61,724 nt of DNA from an uncultured Candidatus Saccharibacteria bacterium (GTDB lineage: Bacteria; Patescibacteriota; Saccharimonadia; Saccharimonadales; Saccharimonadaceae). The notes under the pieces are model-generated. The model worked only from the letters and a program-made list of their open reading frames with translations, was not told the origin of the DNA and did no database searches. A program made the position numbers and the translations under genes. The stretch lies in the NCBI GenBank assembly GCA_946804195.1, contig CAMPEU010000003.1:1-61724 (forward strand), read 5' to 3'. Shown here piece after piece: positions 1 to 9,472 of this stretch (positions are counted from its first letter, which is position 1; each line of letters begins with the position of its first letter).

Positions 1-7
1 AAAATGT

Positions 8-13
8 TATAAT
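8..13 (+). promoter_or_regulatory. putative -10 box (TATAAT)
   Basis: aaaatgtTATAATgcgtacat at the window edge; precedes a strongly structured non-coding stretch. Confidence 0.45.
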
Positions 14-19
14 GCGTAC

Positions 20-222
20 ATATGGCTTCTAAAAAAAGTTGAGGGTAGTCTCGCTGCTTGATTCCAGGGGCATTCGCTAGAAGGGACAATTTTATTATAT
101 AGTTATGCTCCCAAGCATGATCACCCGGAATTGTTAGAAGAACCTCTGTGTCTTGTTATCGCACTTTGATTTTGGAGTCAGCTGAAGCTGTCGCGATCGA
201 AGTTCGAGTTCGGGCTAACAAG
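20..222 (+). ncRNA. unclassified structured RNA candidate
   Basis: No long ORF; stems ATTCC-a-GGG/CCC-GGAAT (~61-69 with ~124-132), ATGCT-ccca-AGCAT, and a 71-nt 3' domain closed by CTTGTTA/TAACAAG (152-158/216-222) containing CAGCTgaAGCTG; promoter-like TATAAT upstream. Confidence 0.35.
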
Positions 223-260
223 AAAAGAAGACCAACGCATGGCTGGTCATCTTTTCTTGG
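218..260. terminator. long hairpin between ncRNA candidate and tRNA-Trp
   Basis: caagaaaagaagacc / ggtcatcttttcttg, ~15 bp stem with one mismatch. Confidence 0.5.
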
Positions 261-261
261 C

Positions 262-332
262 AGGGGCATATGGAATCGAACCATAATCTAAGGTTTTGGA
301 GACCTTTATACTAACCGTTGTACTATGCCCCT
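262..332 (-). tRNA. tRNA-Trp(CCA)
   Basis: Reverse complement AGGGGCATAGTACAACGGTTAGTATAAAGGTCTCCAAAACC...GGTTCGATTCC...ATGCCCCT; anticodon loop CTCCAAA. Confidence 0.93.
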
Positions 333-356
333 TCGCATCCCCGTTATTTTAACATA

Positions 357-821
357 TTACGATAGATGTTTGTGCATTAACGCTGCATGTGCCTGTTTTT
401 GCTCGATGTAGCCCAGTCGTTCATAAAAGTTCATTGATTGTCGCAATGCGATCAGGCCAATGTATGTCTTGTTCTTGTTACTAGCGAGACGTTCCAAAAA
501 ATGCATTAATTCGATACCCAAACCACTTCCGCGATATTCGGGATGAACAACAATACCGTGAATACGGAATTCATCGTGCGAATAGTCTGGCTCAACGCCA
601 GCAACACCTAGAATCTCGCCCATTTCGTCTCGCATCGTATAAAAATCTTGGCCCTCAACCGCATCAAGTATGTCGATTAGTCTGTCTGTTTCATTGTCTG
701 ATTCGGGTATGTTAGAGCCCACGCCACCATGAATAAGCAGTGCATTGCGGATATCTTCATCTACCTCATCATCCGAGGTTAGATCATCTGCGTTTGGAAG
801 CTCCAACTTATCAAACTCCAT
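357..821 (-). CDS. GNAT family N-acetyltransferase
   Basis: GIVVHPEYRGSGLGIELMHFLE acetyl-CoA-binding motif and NFYERLGY C-terminus. Confidence 0.85.
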   Translation of the reverse strand: MEFDKLELPNADDLTSDDEVDEDIRNALLIHGGVGSNIPESDNETDRLIDILDAVEGQDFYTMRDEMGEILGVAGVEPDYSHDEFRIHGIVVHPEYRGSGLGIELMHFLERLASNKNKTYIGLIALRQSMNFYERLGYIEQKQAHAALMHKHLS

Positions 822-888
822 ACCTTCATTATATCACAAAACGCTAATGTTTGCAACCTCTGAACAGTAGTGTCATACTAATTCGACT

Positions 889-1569
889 ATGACAGAGCGG
901 AGTAGTGAATCCAAAGAGCAAGTCAAACTAGCCAAGAGGTACCTGGATCTATTGGGCCATAAGGCTTGTGAAATGGCGGATATTGGCCGACAGACACATT
1001 ACTTTCCAGACAGAAAAGAAAACGACGCCGAACACAGCTACCACTTGGCTTTAACTTCAGTAGAGTTAGCAGCAGAATTTTATCCAACATTAGATATTGG
1101 ATTAGTGTCTCAGTATTCGATCGTGCACGACTTGGTCGAGGTTATTACTGGTGACATACCTTCATATACATTGAACAAAAAGCAGCGTGAGGAAAAGCAC
1201 GAAATGGAGCGTGCGGCCCTACCTGCGCTCATTGAACAGCTTCCACCCTATACTGCCCAGCTCGTGCAACGCTATGAGGATCAGATCGAACCAGAAGCAC
1301 GGTTCGTTTGTTTAATCGATAAACTATTGCCGTCTGTTATTCACACTATAGCACCCGAGGCGAACAAGGAAGAGTTCTTTCGTCGGTACGGTATCGAGAG
1401 CGAAGAACACCTTGCTCAACTCAGCAGTGCGCGTTCACGACAACTGCGCGAAGACTACCCTGAATTTGACTTTATACACGTGGTTCGACAACTCAGTTCA
1501 TCAGTTGCACGCAAAAAATTACTTGAAATTGGCAACAAAATTACATCAAGTCGTTCTCTAGACGAGTGA
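889..1569 (+). CDS. HD-domain hydrolase (YfbR/HDDC2-like nucleotidase)
   Basis: DAEHSYHLAL...IVHDLVEVITGDIP HD-domain signature. Confidence 0.8.
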   Translation: MTERSSESKEQVKLAKRYLDLLGHKACEMADIGRQTHYFPDRKENDAEHSYHLALTSVELAAEFYPTLDIGLVSQYSIVHDLVEVITGDIPSYTLNKKQREEKHEMERAALPALIEQLPPYTAQLVQRYEDQIEPEARFVCLIDKLLPSVIHTIAPEANKEEFFRRYGIESEEHLAQLSSARSRQLREDYPEFDFIHVVRQLSSSVARKKLLEIGNKITSSRSLDE

Positions 1570-2260
1570 TCGGATCGTACCATCCTTGTTCTAGCACAAA
1601 CGTTTGGAATTGCTTGTCGAAGCCTGTGATAATGGCTAGCCCGACAATAACAAACAAGATGCCAATAGCTTTCGGTAGCCATCCCTTTGGGTTATTGAGT
1701 GCGCGTAGCTTGCCCATGACCGCTTGACCGATGTACGCGACCGCTAGCAGTGTAACTGCCATACCGATAGCATATGTTATCAGATAAATCAGTCCCAGGG
1801 TGAAGTCTGCCGGAATCACAGCTGCGACAATGAACGCAAATGTCGGACTACAACTGGCAAATACGGGGCCGAGGGCTGCTCCGGTGAGAATCGCGCCACC
1901 CATACCTTGATGCTTATTGGCAGATGCCAACTCACGATTGGCCAGCACGGGCAAACGTAGCAATCCCGAAAACTTTTCCCAGATAGGAACACCCAGATAA
2001 TGCAAGCCAAGCAAGACTACGACGCCGCCAGATATGACCTGCCAAACCATTTGGTCTATGCCTAAAAGCATTGTCGAAACACGAAGCAACAGCGTAAAGA
2101 TAACCACAGAAATAACCAAACTACCAGTAATAACGAGTGGACGACGCCAGTCGCGCTTACCAACAACAGATCCGCCCAAGATAACTGGCAAAAATATCAA
2201 CACACACGGTGCAGTAACCGTCAGAACGCCAGCAAGAAATGAGAGAATGAGTAACGCCAT
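1541..2260 (-). CDS. CcdA/DsbD-type transmembrane electron carrier
   Basis: Multi-TM protein; TAPCVLIFLPVILGG and ASCSPTFAF conserved cysteines; FLAGVLT N-terminus. Confidence 0.85.
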   Translation of the reverse strand: MALLILSFLAGVLTVTAPCVLIFLPVILGGSVVGKRDWRRPLVITGSLVISVVIFTLLLRVSTMLLGIDQMVWQVISGGVVVLLGLHYLGVPIWEKFSGLLRLPVLANRELASANKHQGMGGAILTGAALGPVFASCSPTFAFIVAAVIPADFTLGLIYLITYAIGMAVTLLAVAYIGQAVMGKLRALNNPKGWLPKAIGILFVIVGLAIITGFDKQFQTFVLEQGWYDPITRLENDLM

Positions 2261-2264
2261 AAAT

Positions 2265-2762
2265 TTACTCCAGTAAATTGTCTATTACGGACTGTAGTGT
2301 CGGATCGTTATATGCAACATACTTTTTGACCAATGTACCCTTGCTATCAATCGTCACCAAGCTAGTCTGAATTGTGATTCCGTATTTTTGGCGAAGAGAT
2401 TGATTGCTGTCGTAATCAACTTTGAATATCGTGACGCCTTCGGGAATCGTGTTGGCTTTGATGTCGTTCTCTAGTGCTCGACATTGTGGGCACCATGGTG
2501 CATGAAAGAATAGAATCTTTACTCCGGAAGCAGAGGAAACCTTGTCGGCAGAGTAATCGACATACTTACCGGATATTACCGGTGCGCTATCGCCGTTCGC
2601 TTGTGGTTCGGATGAGTCTGTGGTTTCTTGCGATTTACTAGATGAATCTGAATCCTGCTTTACGGATGGAGCAACGGAATTTGGTGAATTTAATACATAA
2701 AACAGAGCAGCACCCACCAGGATAACAACTACGATACTTGAGACAATAATTTTGGATTTCAT
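2265..2762 (-). CDS. membrane-anchored thioredoxin-fold protein
   Basis: N-terminal TM anchor, FHAPWCPQCRALE (CxxC); start refined to MKSKIIV. Confidence 0.88.
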   Translation of the reverse strand: MKSKIIVSSIVVVILVGAALFYVLNSPNSVAPSVKQDSDSSSKSQETTDSSEPQANGDSAPVISGKYVDYSADKVSSASGVKILFFHAPWCPQCRALENDIKANTIPEGVTIFKVDYDSNQSLRQKYGITIQTSLVTIDSKGTLVKKYVAYNDPTLQSVIDNLLE

Positions 2763-2905
2763 ATAACCATTATAGCATTCTGAAAATGAATGCGAATTAA
2801 GCATAAATATTGTTGCCAAAACACTAGTACTTTAGGTATAATCGTAAGCAGATTCTTACTATAAAAAGGAGTACTCGAGGGCCTAGGGGTCTCTCGGAGG
2901 GGAAA

Positions 2906-4120
2906 ATGAAAATATTGATGCTTGGGTGGGAACTTCCACCGCACAACAGCGGCGGACTCGGTGTTGCGTGTTATCACATGTCAAAGGCCTTGGCTATTGC
3001 TGGTGCATCCATCGATTTTGTTCTGCCCTACAGTGCCAAGCATCCAAAAGCTGATTTCATGCGAATCCATAGCGCCACCAAGCTCTCGCCCGACCTAAAG
3101 GCACACTTGGGTAGTTACGACAGTAGCTACGTCTTTGAGCGCAATCTAGAGGACGCGATGAACCCCAATTCCCTCCGTGGAGTACAGAAGAAGTATGTTG
3201 AATTTGTTGAGAAAATGACCTCAGAAATTCGTCCTGACGTTATACACGCGCACGATTGGCTGACGATGGAAGCTGGTATACGCGCAAAAGAATTAACAGG
3301 TGCACCGTTGGTCGTACACGTACATGCAACAGAATATGATCGCTCAGGTGAAAACTATGGAAATCCTATTGTTCATGAAATTGAGCAGGAAGCATTACTT
3401 ATGGCCGATAGGATCATTGCCGTTAGTCAGCTAACCAAGGACATCATCGTACAGCAATATGGTATTCCAGCTGCGTCAGTCGAAGTTGTACACAATGCAG
3501 CTAACTTGGATGACTTCGGCCCATACACCTACGATATGCGTAATTACAAATACCTTGAGGCTCTAAAGTACGAGGGTCATACCGTTGTCGCTTCGCTGAC
3601 TCGTTTTACTGTACAAAAGGGACTCACCCACTTTTTGCGAGCAGCCGCTCGTGCGTGCGAAAAATATGATAAATTTGTCTTTTTGCTGGCCGGTGATGGC
3701 GAGTTACGTGACGAGCTGATAGAAATGTCTGCAGACCTAGGAATATCCGACAAAGTATTCTTTACGGGTTTTGTCCGTGGCAAACAGTGGCGGGACGTCT
3801 ACTCATTGGCAGACGTGTTTGTACTCAGCTCTGTGAGTGAACCGTTCGGCCTGACCGCTTTAGAAGCGGCTCATCACGATAGTGCACTCATCATCAGTCG
3901 TCAGTCGGGCGTCGGCGAAGTGCTCCACAGTAGCTTGAAATACGATTACTGGGACGTTGAACGACTTGCCGACCAAATGGTTGGTATTGCTCTATCCCCT
4001 GGCCTCGCTAGTGACCTACGCAATAACGTTCGCAACGAATACGCACGTCTGTCATGGAACGACATCGCTGATCGTTGTATGCGTGTGTATCGTCATGCCA
4101 GGAGCAAGGTACTCGTATGA
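2906..4120 (+). CDS. GT4 glycosyltransferase (glycogen synthase-like)
   Basis: GWELPPHNSGGLGVA N-terminus; SVSEPFGLTALEAAHH GT4 motif; GGAGG SD upstream. Confidence 0.88.
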   Translation: MKILMLGWELPPHNSGGLGVACYHMSKALAIAGASIDFVLPYSAKHPKADFMRIHSATKLSPDLKAHLGSYDSSYVFERNLEDAMNPNSLRGVQKKYVEFVEKMTSEIRPDVIHAHDWLTMEAGIRAKELTGAPLVVHVHATEYDRSGENYGNPIVHEIEQEALLMADRIIAVSQLTKDIIVQQYGIPAASVEVVHNAANLDDFGPYTYDMRNYKYLEALKYEGHTVVASLTRFTVQKGLTHFLRAAARACEKYDKFVFLLAGDGELRDELIEMSADLGISDKVFFTGFVRGKQWRDVYSLADVFVLSSVSEPFGLTALEAAHHDSALIISRQSGVGEVLHSSLKYDYWDVERLADQMVGIALSPGLASDLRNNVRNEYARLSWNDIADRCMRVYRHARSKVLV

Positions 4121-5340
4121 AAAAAGGGGTGGTAGTCTATCTGCATGTGCACCAGCCGTATCGCGTACGGCCTTATTCAGTATTTGACGTTGGTCAGTCA
4201 CATGATTATTTCGGTTCGCTCGAGAATAATGCCGATGTTAATGACGAAAAAATTCTTCGCAAGGTCGCTGATAAATCCTACCGGCCAATGATTGGATTAC
4301 TTCAGACCCTCTTGGATAAACACGAGGATTTTAGCGTTTCGCTCAGTATTACAGGTGATTTCATAGATCAGGCTGAGCGCTGGACGCCAGACCTATTGGA
4401 TGGCTTCCGTCGCCTATTTGCGACAGGTCGTGTTGAACTAGTTGCCGAAACGTATTATCACAGCTTGGCGTTCTTTTTTAGCAGGCAAGAGTTCGAGGCT
4501 CAGGTAAACAAGCATCGTGAACGAGTTCAACAATTGTTTGGTATAACGCCCAAAGCATTTCGCAATACCGAGCTTGCTTACAATGACGAGGTCGCAAAAT
4601 GGGCCGATGAAGCCGGCTATGGTGTCGTGCTGGCCGAAGGATGGGATAAGGTGTTAGGTTGGCGTAGTCCGAACTATGTTTATCAGCCAGTTGATACCAA
4701 AAACATCAAACTACTACTAAAGAATTATAAGCTAAGCGACGACATGGCATTTCGATTCGGTGACTCCCACTGGTCTGAATGGCCCTTAACTTCTGACAAG
4801 TACATAGACTGGATACGCGCGTCAATGGGTGACGGTGACATAGTTAATTTATTTATGGATTTCGAAACATTTGGCGAACATCAATGGGAAGACAAGGGTA
4901 TCTTTAACTTTTTCGAGCATTTTGTTGCTGAGTGGATAGGACAAGGAAATACCTTTTATACTGTTTCGGACGCCGCCCAAGGCTTTGAACCAGCAGATGT
5001 TATCAGTATGCCCGATACTGTCACTTGGGCCGACACCGAGCGTGACCTGACGGCATGGCTGGGTAATAGTATGCAAAACGAGGCGGCGCGACACTTGTAT
5101 GCGCTCGAAAACGATGTCATCCGGAGTGGTGACCAGGGACTCATGAACGATTGGCGATACTTACAAAGTTCCGACCATCTATATTACATGTGTACCAAGT
5201 GGATGAATGACGGTGATATACACAGCTACTTTAGTCCTTATTCGTCACCATACGACGCCTTTTTGTACTATATGAATGCTATCCGAGATGTCCGCTGGCG
5301 CGTCATGCAGCACCACCGTCTCGGAGGCTTTGATGCTTAG
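4117..5340 (+). CDS. GH57 family glycoside hydrolase (alpha-amylase-like)
   Basis: GVVVYLHVHQPYR, AEGWDKVLGWRSPN, MDFETFGEHQW; start overlaps the GT4 stop (ATGA). Confidence 0.9.
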   Translation: MKKGVVVYLHVHQPYRVRPYSVFDVGQSHDYFGSLENNADVNDEKILRKVADKSYRPMIGLLQTLLDKHEDFSVSLSITGDFIDQAERWTPDLLDGFRRLFATGRVELVAETYYHSLAFFFSRQEFEAQVNKHRERVQQLFGITPKAFRNTELAYNDEVAKWADEAGYGVVLAEGWDKVLGWRSPNYVYQPVDTKNIKLLLKNYKLSDDMAFRFGDSHWSEWPLTSDKYIDWIRASMGDGDIVNLFMDFETFGEHQWEDKGIFNFFEHFVAEWIGQGNTFYTVSDAAQGFEPADVISMPDTVTWADTERDLTAWLGNSMQNEAARHLYALENDVIRSGDQGLMNDWRYLQSSDHLYYMCTKWMNDGDIHSYFSPYSSPYDAFLYYMNAIRDVRWRVMQHHRLGGFDA

Positions 5341-7303
5341 ACCAATTGTACTCAGTAATGGCGAGATGCATGTTGGGCTGAATAATTATGGCCTGGTTCA
5401 CGATTTTTACTTTCCTTACGTCGGACTAACGAATCACTCCCAGGGCGCAATGACACGTCATCGTATAGGCGTATGGATTGACGGACGCATCAGTTGGCTT
5501 GATGATGAAGGCGATTGGAGTTTTACTTTTCGCTATCCTGGGCGCGCACTGGTGGGTCACATGCTCGCAAAAAATGAATCTATGCAGATATTACTAGAGA
5601 TTGATAGTGTCGTAGACGCGCATCTGAGCGCCTTTATGCGCAATATTCATGTCGTGAACCTCGCCGATCAGGACAGGGAAATTCGACTCTTCACACATCA
5701 GGCATTCGTCATCGATGATTCACGAAGCAAGACTGACACGGCTCAGTACCTACCCGATAGTGATGCGATCGTCCATTATCGAGGCCGACGAGCGTTTGTT
5801 GTAGGCGGACTTAGCGACGGCGTACCTTTTGACCAACACGGTATTGGCCTTTTTGGTATGGAAGGACACGATAGCACTTATCGTGATGCAGAAGATGGCG
5901 AGCTGGCAGGAGGTAATGTCGAACATGGTCGTGTGGATTCAGTCTTGCGATTCAAGCTAGACGTTCCCGCGCAAAGCTCAAAACGCGTACACTATTGGAT
6001 AACGGCCGGATCTTCTATCAGAGAGGCGCTCTACGTTGATAAAACAATTCGTCAAGATGGCTTAGACAAGCGATTACACCTCACGATTGAATGGTGGCGC
6101 AATTGGTTGCAACCAGCTATCAAGTCAGCTGAAAAAATTGATCCACAGTACCATGATTCGTTTCTACGGAGTGTTATGATTCTCAAATCACACATGGACA
6201 AACGTGGCGCAGTTATTGCTAGCACGGATAGCTCGATGCTGAATTATGACCGAGATGCGTATGCCTATTGTTGGCCGCGCGATGGCGCATTTGTGCTATG
6301 GCCGTTTATCCGAATGGGATACACCGAAGAACCACAACGCTTTTTGGAATTTTGCCGACGCGTCATGCATCCTAGTGGATATCTCATGCATAAATATCGT
6401 GCCGATGGCGGATTGGGCGCTAGTTGGCATTCATATGTACATAGGGGCGGAATTACAGGTCCTCCCGTCCAAGAAGACGAAACCGCAATCACCGTACACC
6501 TCATTGCTGAATTACACAAAGCAACTGATGATTCACGCGTACTGAGTGATTTTTATGAAAGTATGGTGAGGCCTATGGCTGATTGGATGGTGGACTATAT
6601 AGACGAAACAACTGGCCTGCCACACCCTTCATACGATTTATGGGAAGAGCATTTCATGACATCCACCTATACCACGGCGTGTGTTTATGCCGGACTCAAT
6701 GCAGCAGCATATTTGGCTGAACAAAAAAAGGACAGCGAGAGGGCCGTCGCATGGCGAGCCGCTGCCGACGACATCAAACAAGCCGCGCATAAGTACCTGT
6801 ACAACTCTGATAGAGGTGCATTTTACAAAGGACTGTTGGTTGTAGATGAAAATATTGAATATGACGATACTGTTGATACGAGCAGTATATTTGGCGCCTA
6901 CATGTTTGGGCTGTTTGACGTTGACTCGACAGAATTATCCCAGGCGGTAACTACACTACGTGATATCTTTGGTAGCAATAGAGATGTTGAAGCCTACCCT
7001 CGTTATGAAAACGATCATTACCACCAAGCAAATCCCCATTCACAAGGAAACTGGTGGTTTATTCCCAGTCTCTGGATGGCGCAGTATCATATGGAGACCG
7101 GTAATGCCAAGGCTGCAACTTCGATTCTGAAATGGGTACAGGACTGTAGCATGAGTACGGGTGTTATGTCGGAACAGATAAATCCAGATAACGGCGAAAT
7201 GATCGCTCCAGCACCTCTCGCGTGGAGTCATGCGGAATTCATTTCAACCCTACTCGATACAATCAACCAAAAGGAGTCTAACGACAATGCTAAAACTACG
7301 TAA
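5333..7303 (+). CDS. GH15 family glucoamylase-like protein
   Basis: YCWPRDGAFVLW, SYDLWEEH, PLAWSHAEF; start overlaps the GH57 stop. Confidence 0.9.
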   Translation: MLRPIVLSNGEMHVGLNNYGLVHDFYFPYVGLTNHSQGAMTRHRIGVWIDGRISWLDDEGDWSFTFRYPGRALVGHMLAKNESMQILLEIDSVVDAHLSAFMRNIHVVNLADQDREIRLFTHQAFVIDDSRSKTDTAQYLPDSDAIVHYRGRRAFVVGGLSDGVPFDQHGIGLFGMEGHDSTYRDAEDGELAGGNVEHGRVDSVLRFKLDVPAQSSKRVHYWITAGSSIREALYVDKTIRQDGLDKRLHLTIEWWRNWLQPAIKSAEKIDPQYHDSFLRSVMILKSHMDKRGAVIASTDSSMLNYDRDAYAYCWPRDGAFVLWPFIRMGYTEEPQRFLEFCRRVMHPSGYLMHKYRADGGLGASWHSYVHRGGITGPPVQEDETAITVHLIAELHKATDDSRVLSDFYESMVRPMADWMVDYIDETTGLPHPSYDLWEEHFMTSTYTTACVYAGLNAAAYLAEQKKDSERAVAWRAAADDIKQAAHKYLYNSDRGAFYKGLLVVDENIEYDDTVDTSSIFGAYMFGLFDVDSTELSQAVTTLRDIFGSNRDVEAYPRYENDHYHQANPHSQGNWWFIPSLWMAQYHMETGNAKAATSILKWVQDCSMSTGVMSEQINPDNGEMIAPAPLAWSHAEFISTLLDTINQKESNDNAKTT

Positions 7304-7955
7304 AGGATGGATCACGAGTCATATGGGTTCGCCGTTGTGGCGTAGGGCCGTTGTATCATTCGCAAAAGAACACAAGTTAGTATATTTTCGTAACATCGAT
7401 CATGGAAAGGAATCTACACCGGTTATCCGTGGGTCGACCTCATCTCCGAAACAAATTGACACAAATATTTGCGTTGGAACACACGCAGATTACGATATCA
7501 CGCTGGCAGATAGAATATCAGAGACGCATTTTGAAGGCTACGAAACAAGCCTCCACCGATGGTACGTACTGCAAATCGACCTAAAGCGTGCCCATAACCT
7601 ACCTTTTATATTCGTAGGCACAAAGCAACAGACCAAGGCATATTATGCGGGACTCCTGACGTCCAAACGTCAATTGCATCACCTCATGCTGGAAACAGAT
7701 GCCGAAAAACACTCATCATTTCATGGACACTACGTAGTTTTATCATCCCCAGCTAACTCACGTCTCATCTCGGAGCTATTTGACCAGGATATGGTCAATG
7801 CAATGGGCGAGCATTTATATCCATTTGCTGTAGAAATTGAAAATGATAGTATTATCGTGTCGACAGAGGCCCATAAACCAAGTCAGCAGCTTTTGAATAA
7901 GCTGCTGCATTATGGTTTGTGGTTCGCCAAAGAAATCGACAAAAAATTGAACTAA
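7287..7955 (+). CDS. hypothetical protein, fourth gene of glucan operon
   Basis: ORF overlaps end of GH15 gene, SD AAGGAG upstream; family not recognised. Confidence 0.7.
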   Translation: MLKLRKGWITSHMGSPLWRRAVVSFAKEHKLVYFRNIDHGKESTPVIRGSTSSPKQIDTNICVGTHADYDITLADRISETHFEGYETSLHRWYVLQIDLKRAHNLPFIFVGTKQQTKAYYAGLLTSKRQLHHLMLETDAEKHSSFHGHYVVLSSPANSRLISELFDQDMVNAMGEHLYPFAVEIENDSIIVSTEAHKPSQQLLNKLLHYGLWFAKEIDKKLN

Positions 7956-8161
7956 GATTTGCGTGCTTTTACTTCGTTCCGACCAAGACTTTTCTTGGTT
8001 TCGCGATAAAGCGCATGCTTGCGGGCAATTGGATCGTATTTACGAAGTTCTTTCTTTTCGTTGTCTCTCGTACTCTTTGTTGTGTAATACGTACGATGAC
8101 CAGTGAGGTCGCTCACTAGTCCGATTAACTTCAGTTTTGACTTTGAATGTTTCTTTGCCAT
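7952..8161 (-). CDS. rpmG: 50S ribosomal protein L33 (cysteine-free)
   Basis: YYTTKSTRDNEKKELRKYDPIARKHALYRETK matches L33 core. Confidence 0.85.
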   Translation of the reverse strand: MAKKHSKSKLKLIGLVSDLTGHRTYYTTKSTRDNEKKELRKYDPIARKHALYRETKKSLGRNEVKARKS

Positions 8162-8215
8162 ATCAGTGGTAAATTATATCAATAAATATGTATTTTGACA
8201 AGTGTCAAACGCATA

Positions 8216-9214
8216 TTATTGTTGTCTTTCCGCTTCTTTTGCCCTTCGCTCTCGTTCAACCTGCAAAAACTCATCGAAATTTCCCGCATCTTTGCGTAGC
8301 CGTACTAACGTAGTATCTAGAGTATCTCGGGCCATTTCGCCTTCATCTGTCAGATCACTTCGATTCCATACGTTCCAATGCTTATCGAGGTTGGGGATAA
8401 AGACATTTTCGTTTTGCTTGGTCAAATCATATATGCCTGCGACGGCAATATTGATCGCATGACGACCGAATTTCGGAATAGTCGTTGCTCCTGGCATTTT
8501 GAAATCCATAACTTCTTTCGTAACGGCTTTCATCATGTGGTTTGGATTTAAATTAAATGCAGCCTTTACGAGGTCGCGATAGACTATCCAGTGTCGCGTT
8601 TCGTCCTTTTTGATCTCCTGAAATAGGTTCCAGGCAATCAAGTCACCCTCGGTTTTACAATGTTCACCGGTATTTTTATGGGCAACAACGGTCGCGAGCT
8701 CCTGAAATGCAACATAGGGCAAGACTTCTAGCGATGTCTTTCGTTTTCTTCGTCCCTCGTCGTCCAGATGATCACTGATCTTATCACTCGAGAACCCAAT
8801 ACCAACATGCGCCATACGATCTTGCTCGAGTGAGATTGGATCTACCGCACGAGAGACCGTTAGTAGATTATGTATAGCCCTACCATGCCTATCTTCCTCG
8901 ACAGTCCATCGATTTACCCAAGCTCCCCATGGGCCATCGCCTCCAAATCCTGTATAAATCTCTCGGTGGTATGATGGAAGATTATCTTCGGTTAGTGCAC
9001 CGACAATTAACGCAGACTGCACTTCTGGGCTAAAGGGTGATTGAGATTTGTCCCAATCTTTTCCTCCTAGACGGGCAAAGTCTTGTCCGCGACTCCACGG
9101 TATATATTCATCAGGTACCCACGGTTTTGAAATATTTTCGTGTTGATTGAGTAGTCGTTCCATTTCAGGTTCGAGTTCGCGTAGTATTCCCGCTTCGCTA
9201 AGTTCCTTTGCCAT
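8216..9214 (-). CDS. acyl-ACP desaturase (type 2, di-iron)
   Basis: EEDRHG and DETRHW paired di-iron motifs; start refined to MAKELSEAG because the longer ORF enters tRNA-Thr. Confidence 0.88.
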   Translation of the reverse strand: MAKELSEAGILRELEPEMERLLNQHENISKPWVPDEYIPWSRGQDFARLGGKDWDKSQSPFSPEVQSALIVGALTEDNLPSYHREIYTGFGGDGPWGAWVNRWTVEEDRHGRAIHNLLTVSRAVDPISLEQDRMAHVGIGFSSDKISDHLDDEGRRKRKTSLEVLPYVAFQELATVVAHKNTGEHCKTEGDLIAWNLFQEIKKDETRHWIVYRDLVKAAFNLNPNHMMKAVTKEVMDFKMPGATTIPKFGRHAINIAVAGIYDLTKQNENVFIPNLDKHWNVWNRSDLTDEGEMARDTLDTTLVRLRKDAGNFDEFLQVERERRAKEAERQQ

Positions 9215-9247
9215 ACCGTAACCCTGCCTCTCTGTATATAATTTTGG

Positions 9248-9320
9248 AGCCACGACTGGGATTTGAACCCAGGACCTCATCCTTACCATGGATGCGCTCT
9301 ACCAACTGAGCTATCGCGGC
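9248..9320 (-). tRNA. tRNA-Thr(GGT)
   Basis: GCCGCGATAGCTCAGTTGGTAGAGCGCATCCATGGTAAGGATGAGGTCCTGGGTTCAAATCCCAGTCGTGGCT; loop ATGGTAA. Confidence 0.95.
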
Positions 9321-9472
9321 ATATTGTAACTTAAACTTGTTAATCTGTCACAGAGTACTAACCTCGCCCCACGAGACGCACAGCGCTCTACTGCTATTTG
9401 CGTCGCGCAAGAGCTGTCACAACGTACTCTTATCGGTTAATTGTAGCCAAATCAACTAATATGTACAAGTTA

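Noticed and set aside
152-222. Possible tRNA (acceptor-like CTTGTTA/TAACAAG and GTTCGAGTTC)
   Set aside because: No anticodon arm with a proper 7-nt loop and the T-stem does not pair in register; kept only as part of an ncRNA candidate.
9215-9289. N-terminal extension of the desaturase ORF
   Set aside because: Extends into tRNA-Thr; real start likely MAKELSEAG at 9214.
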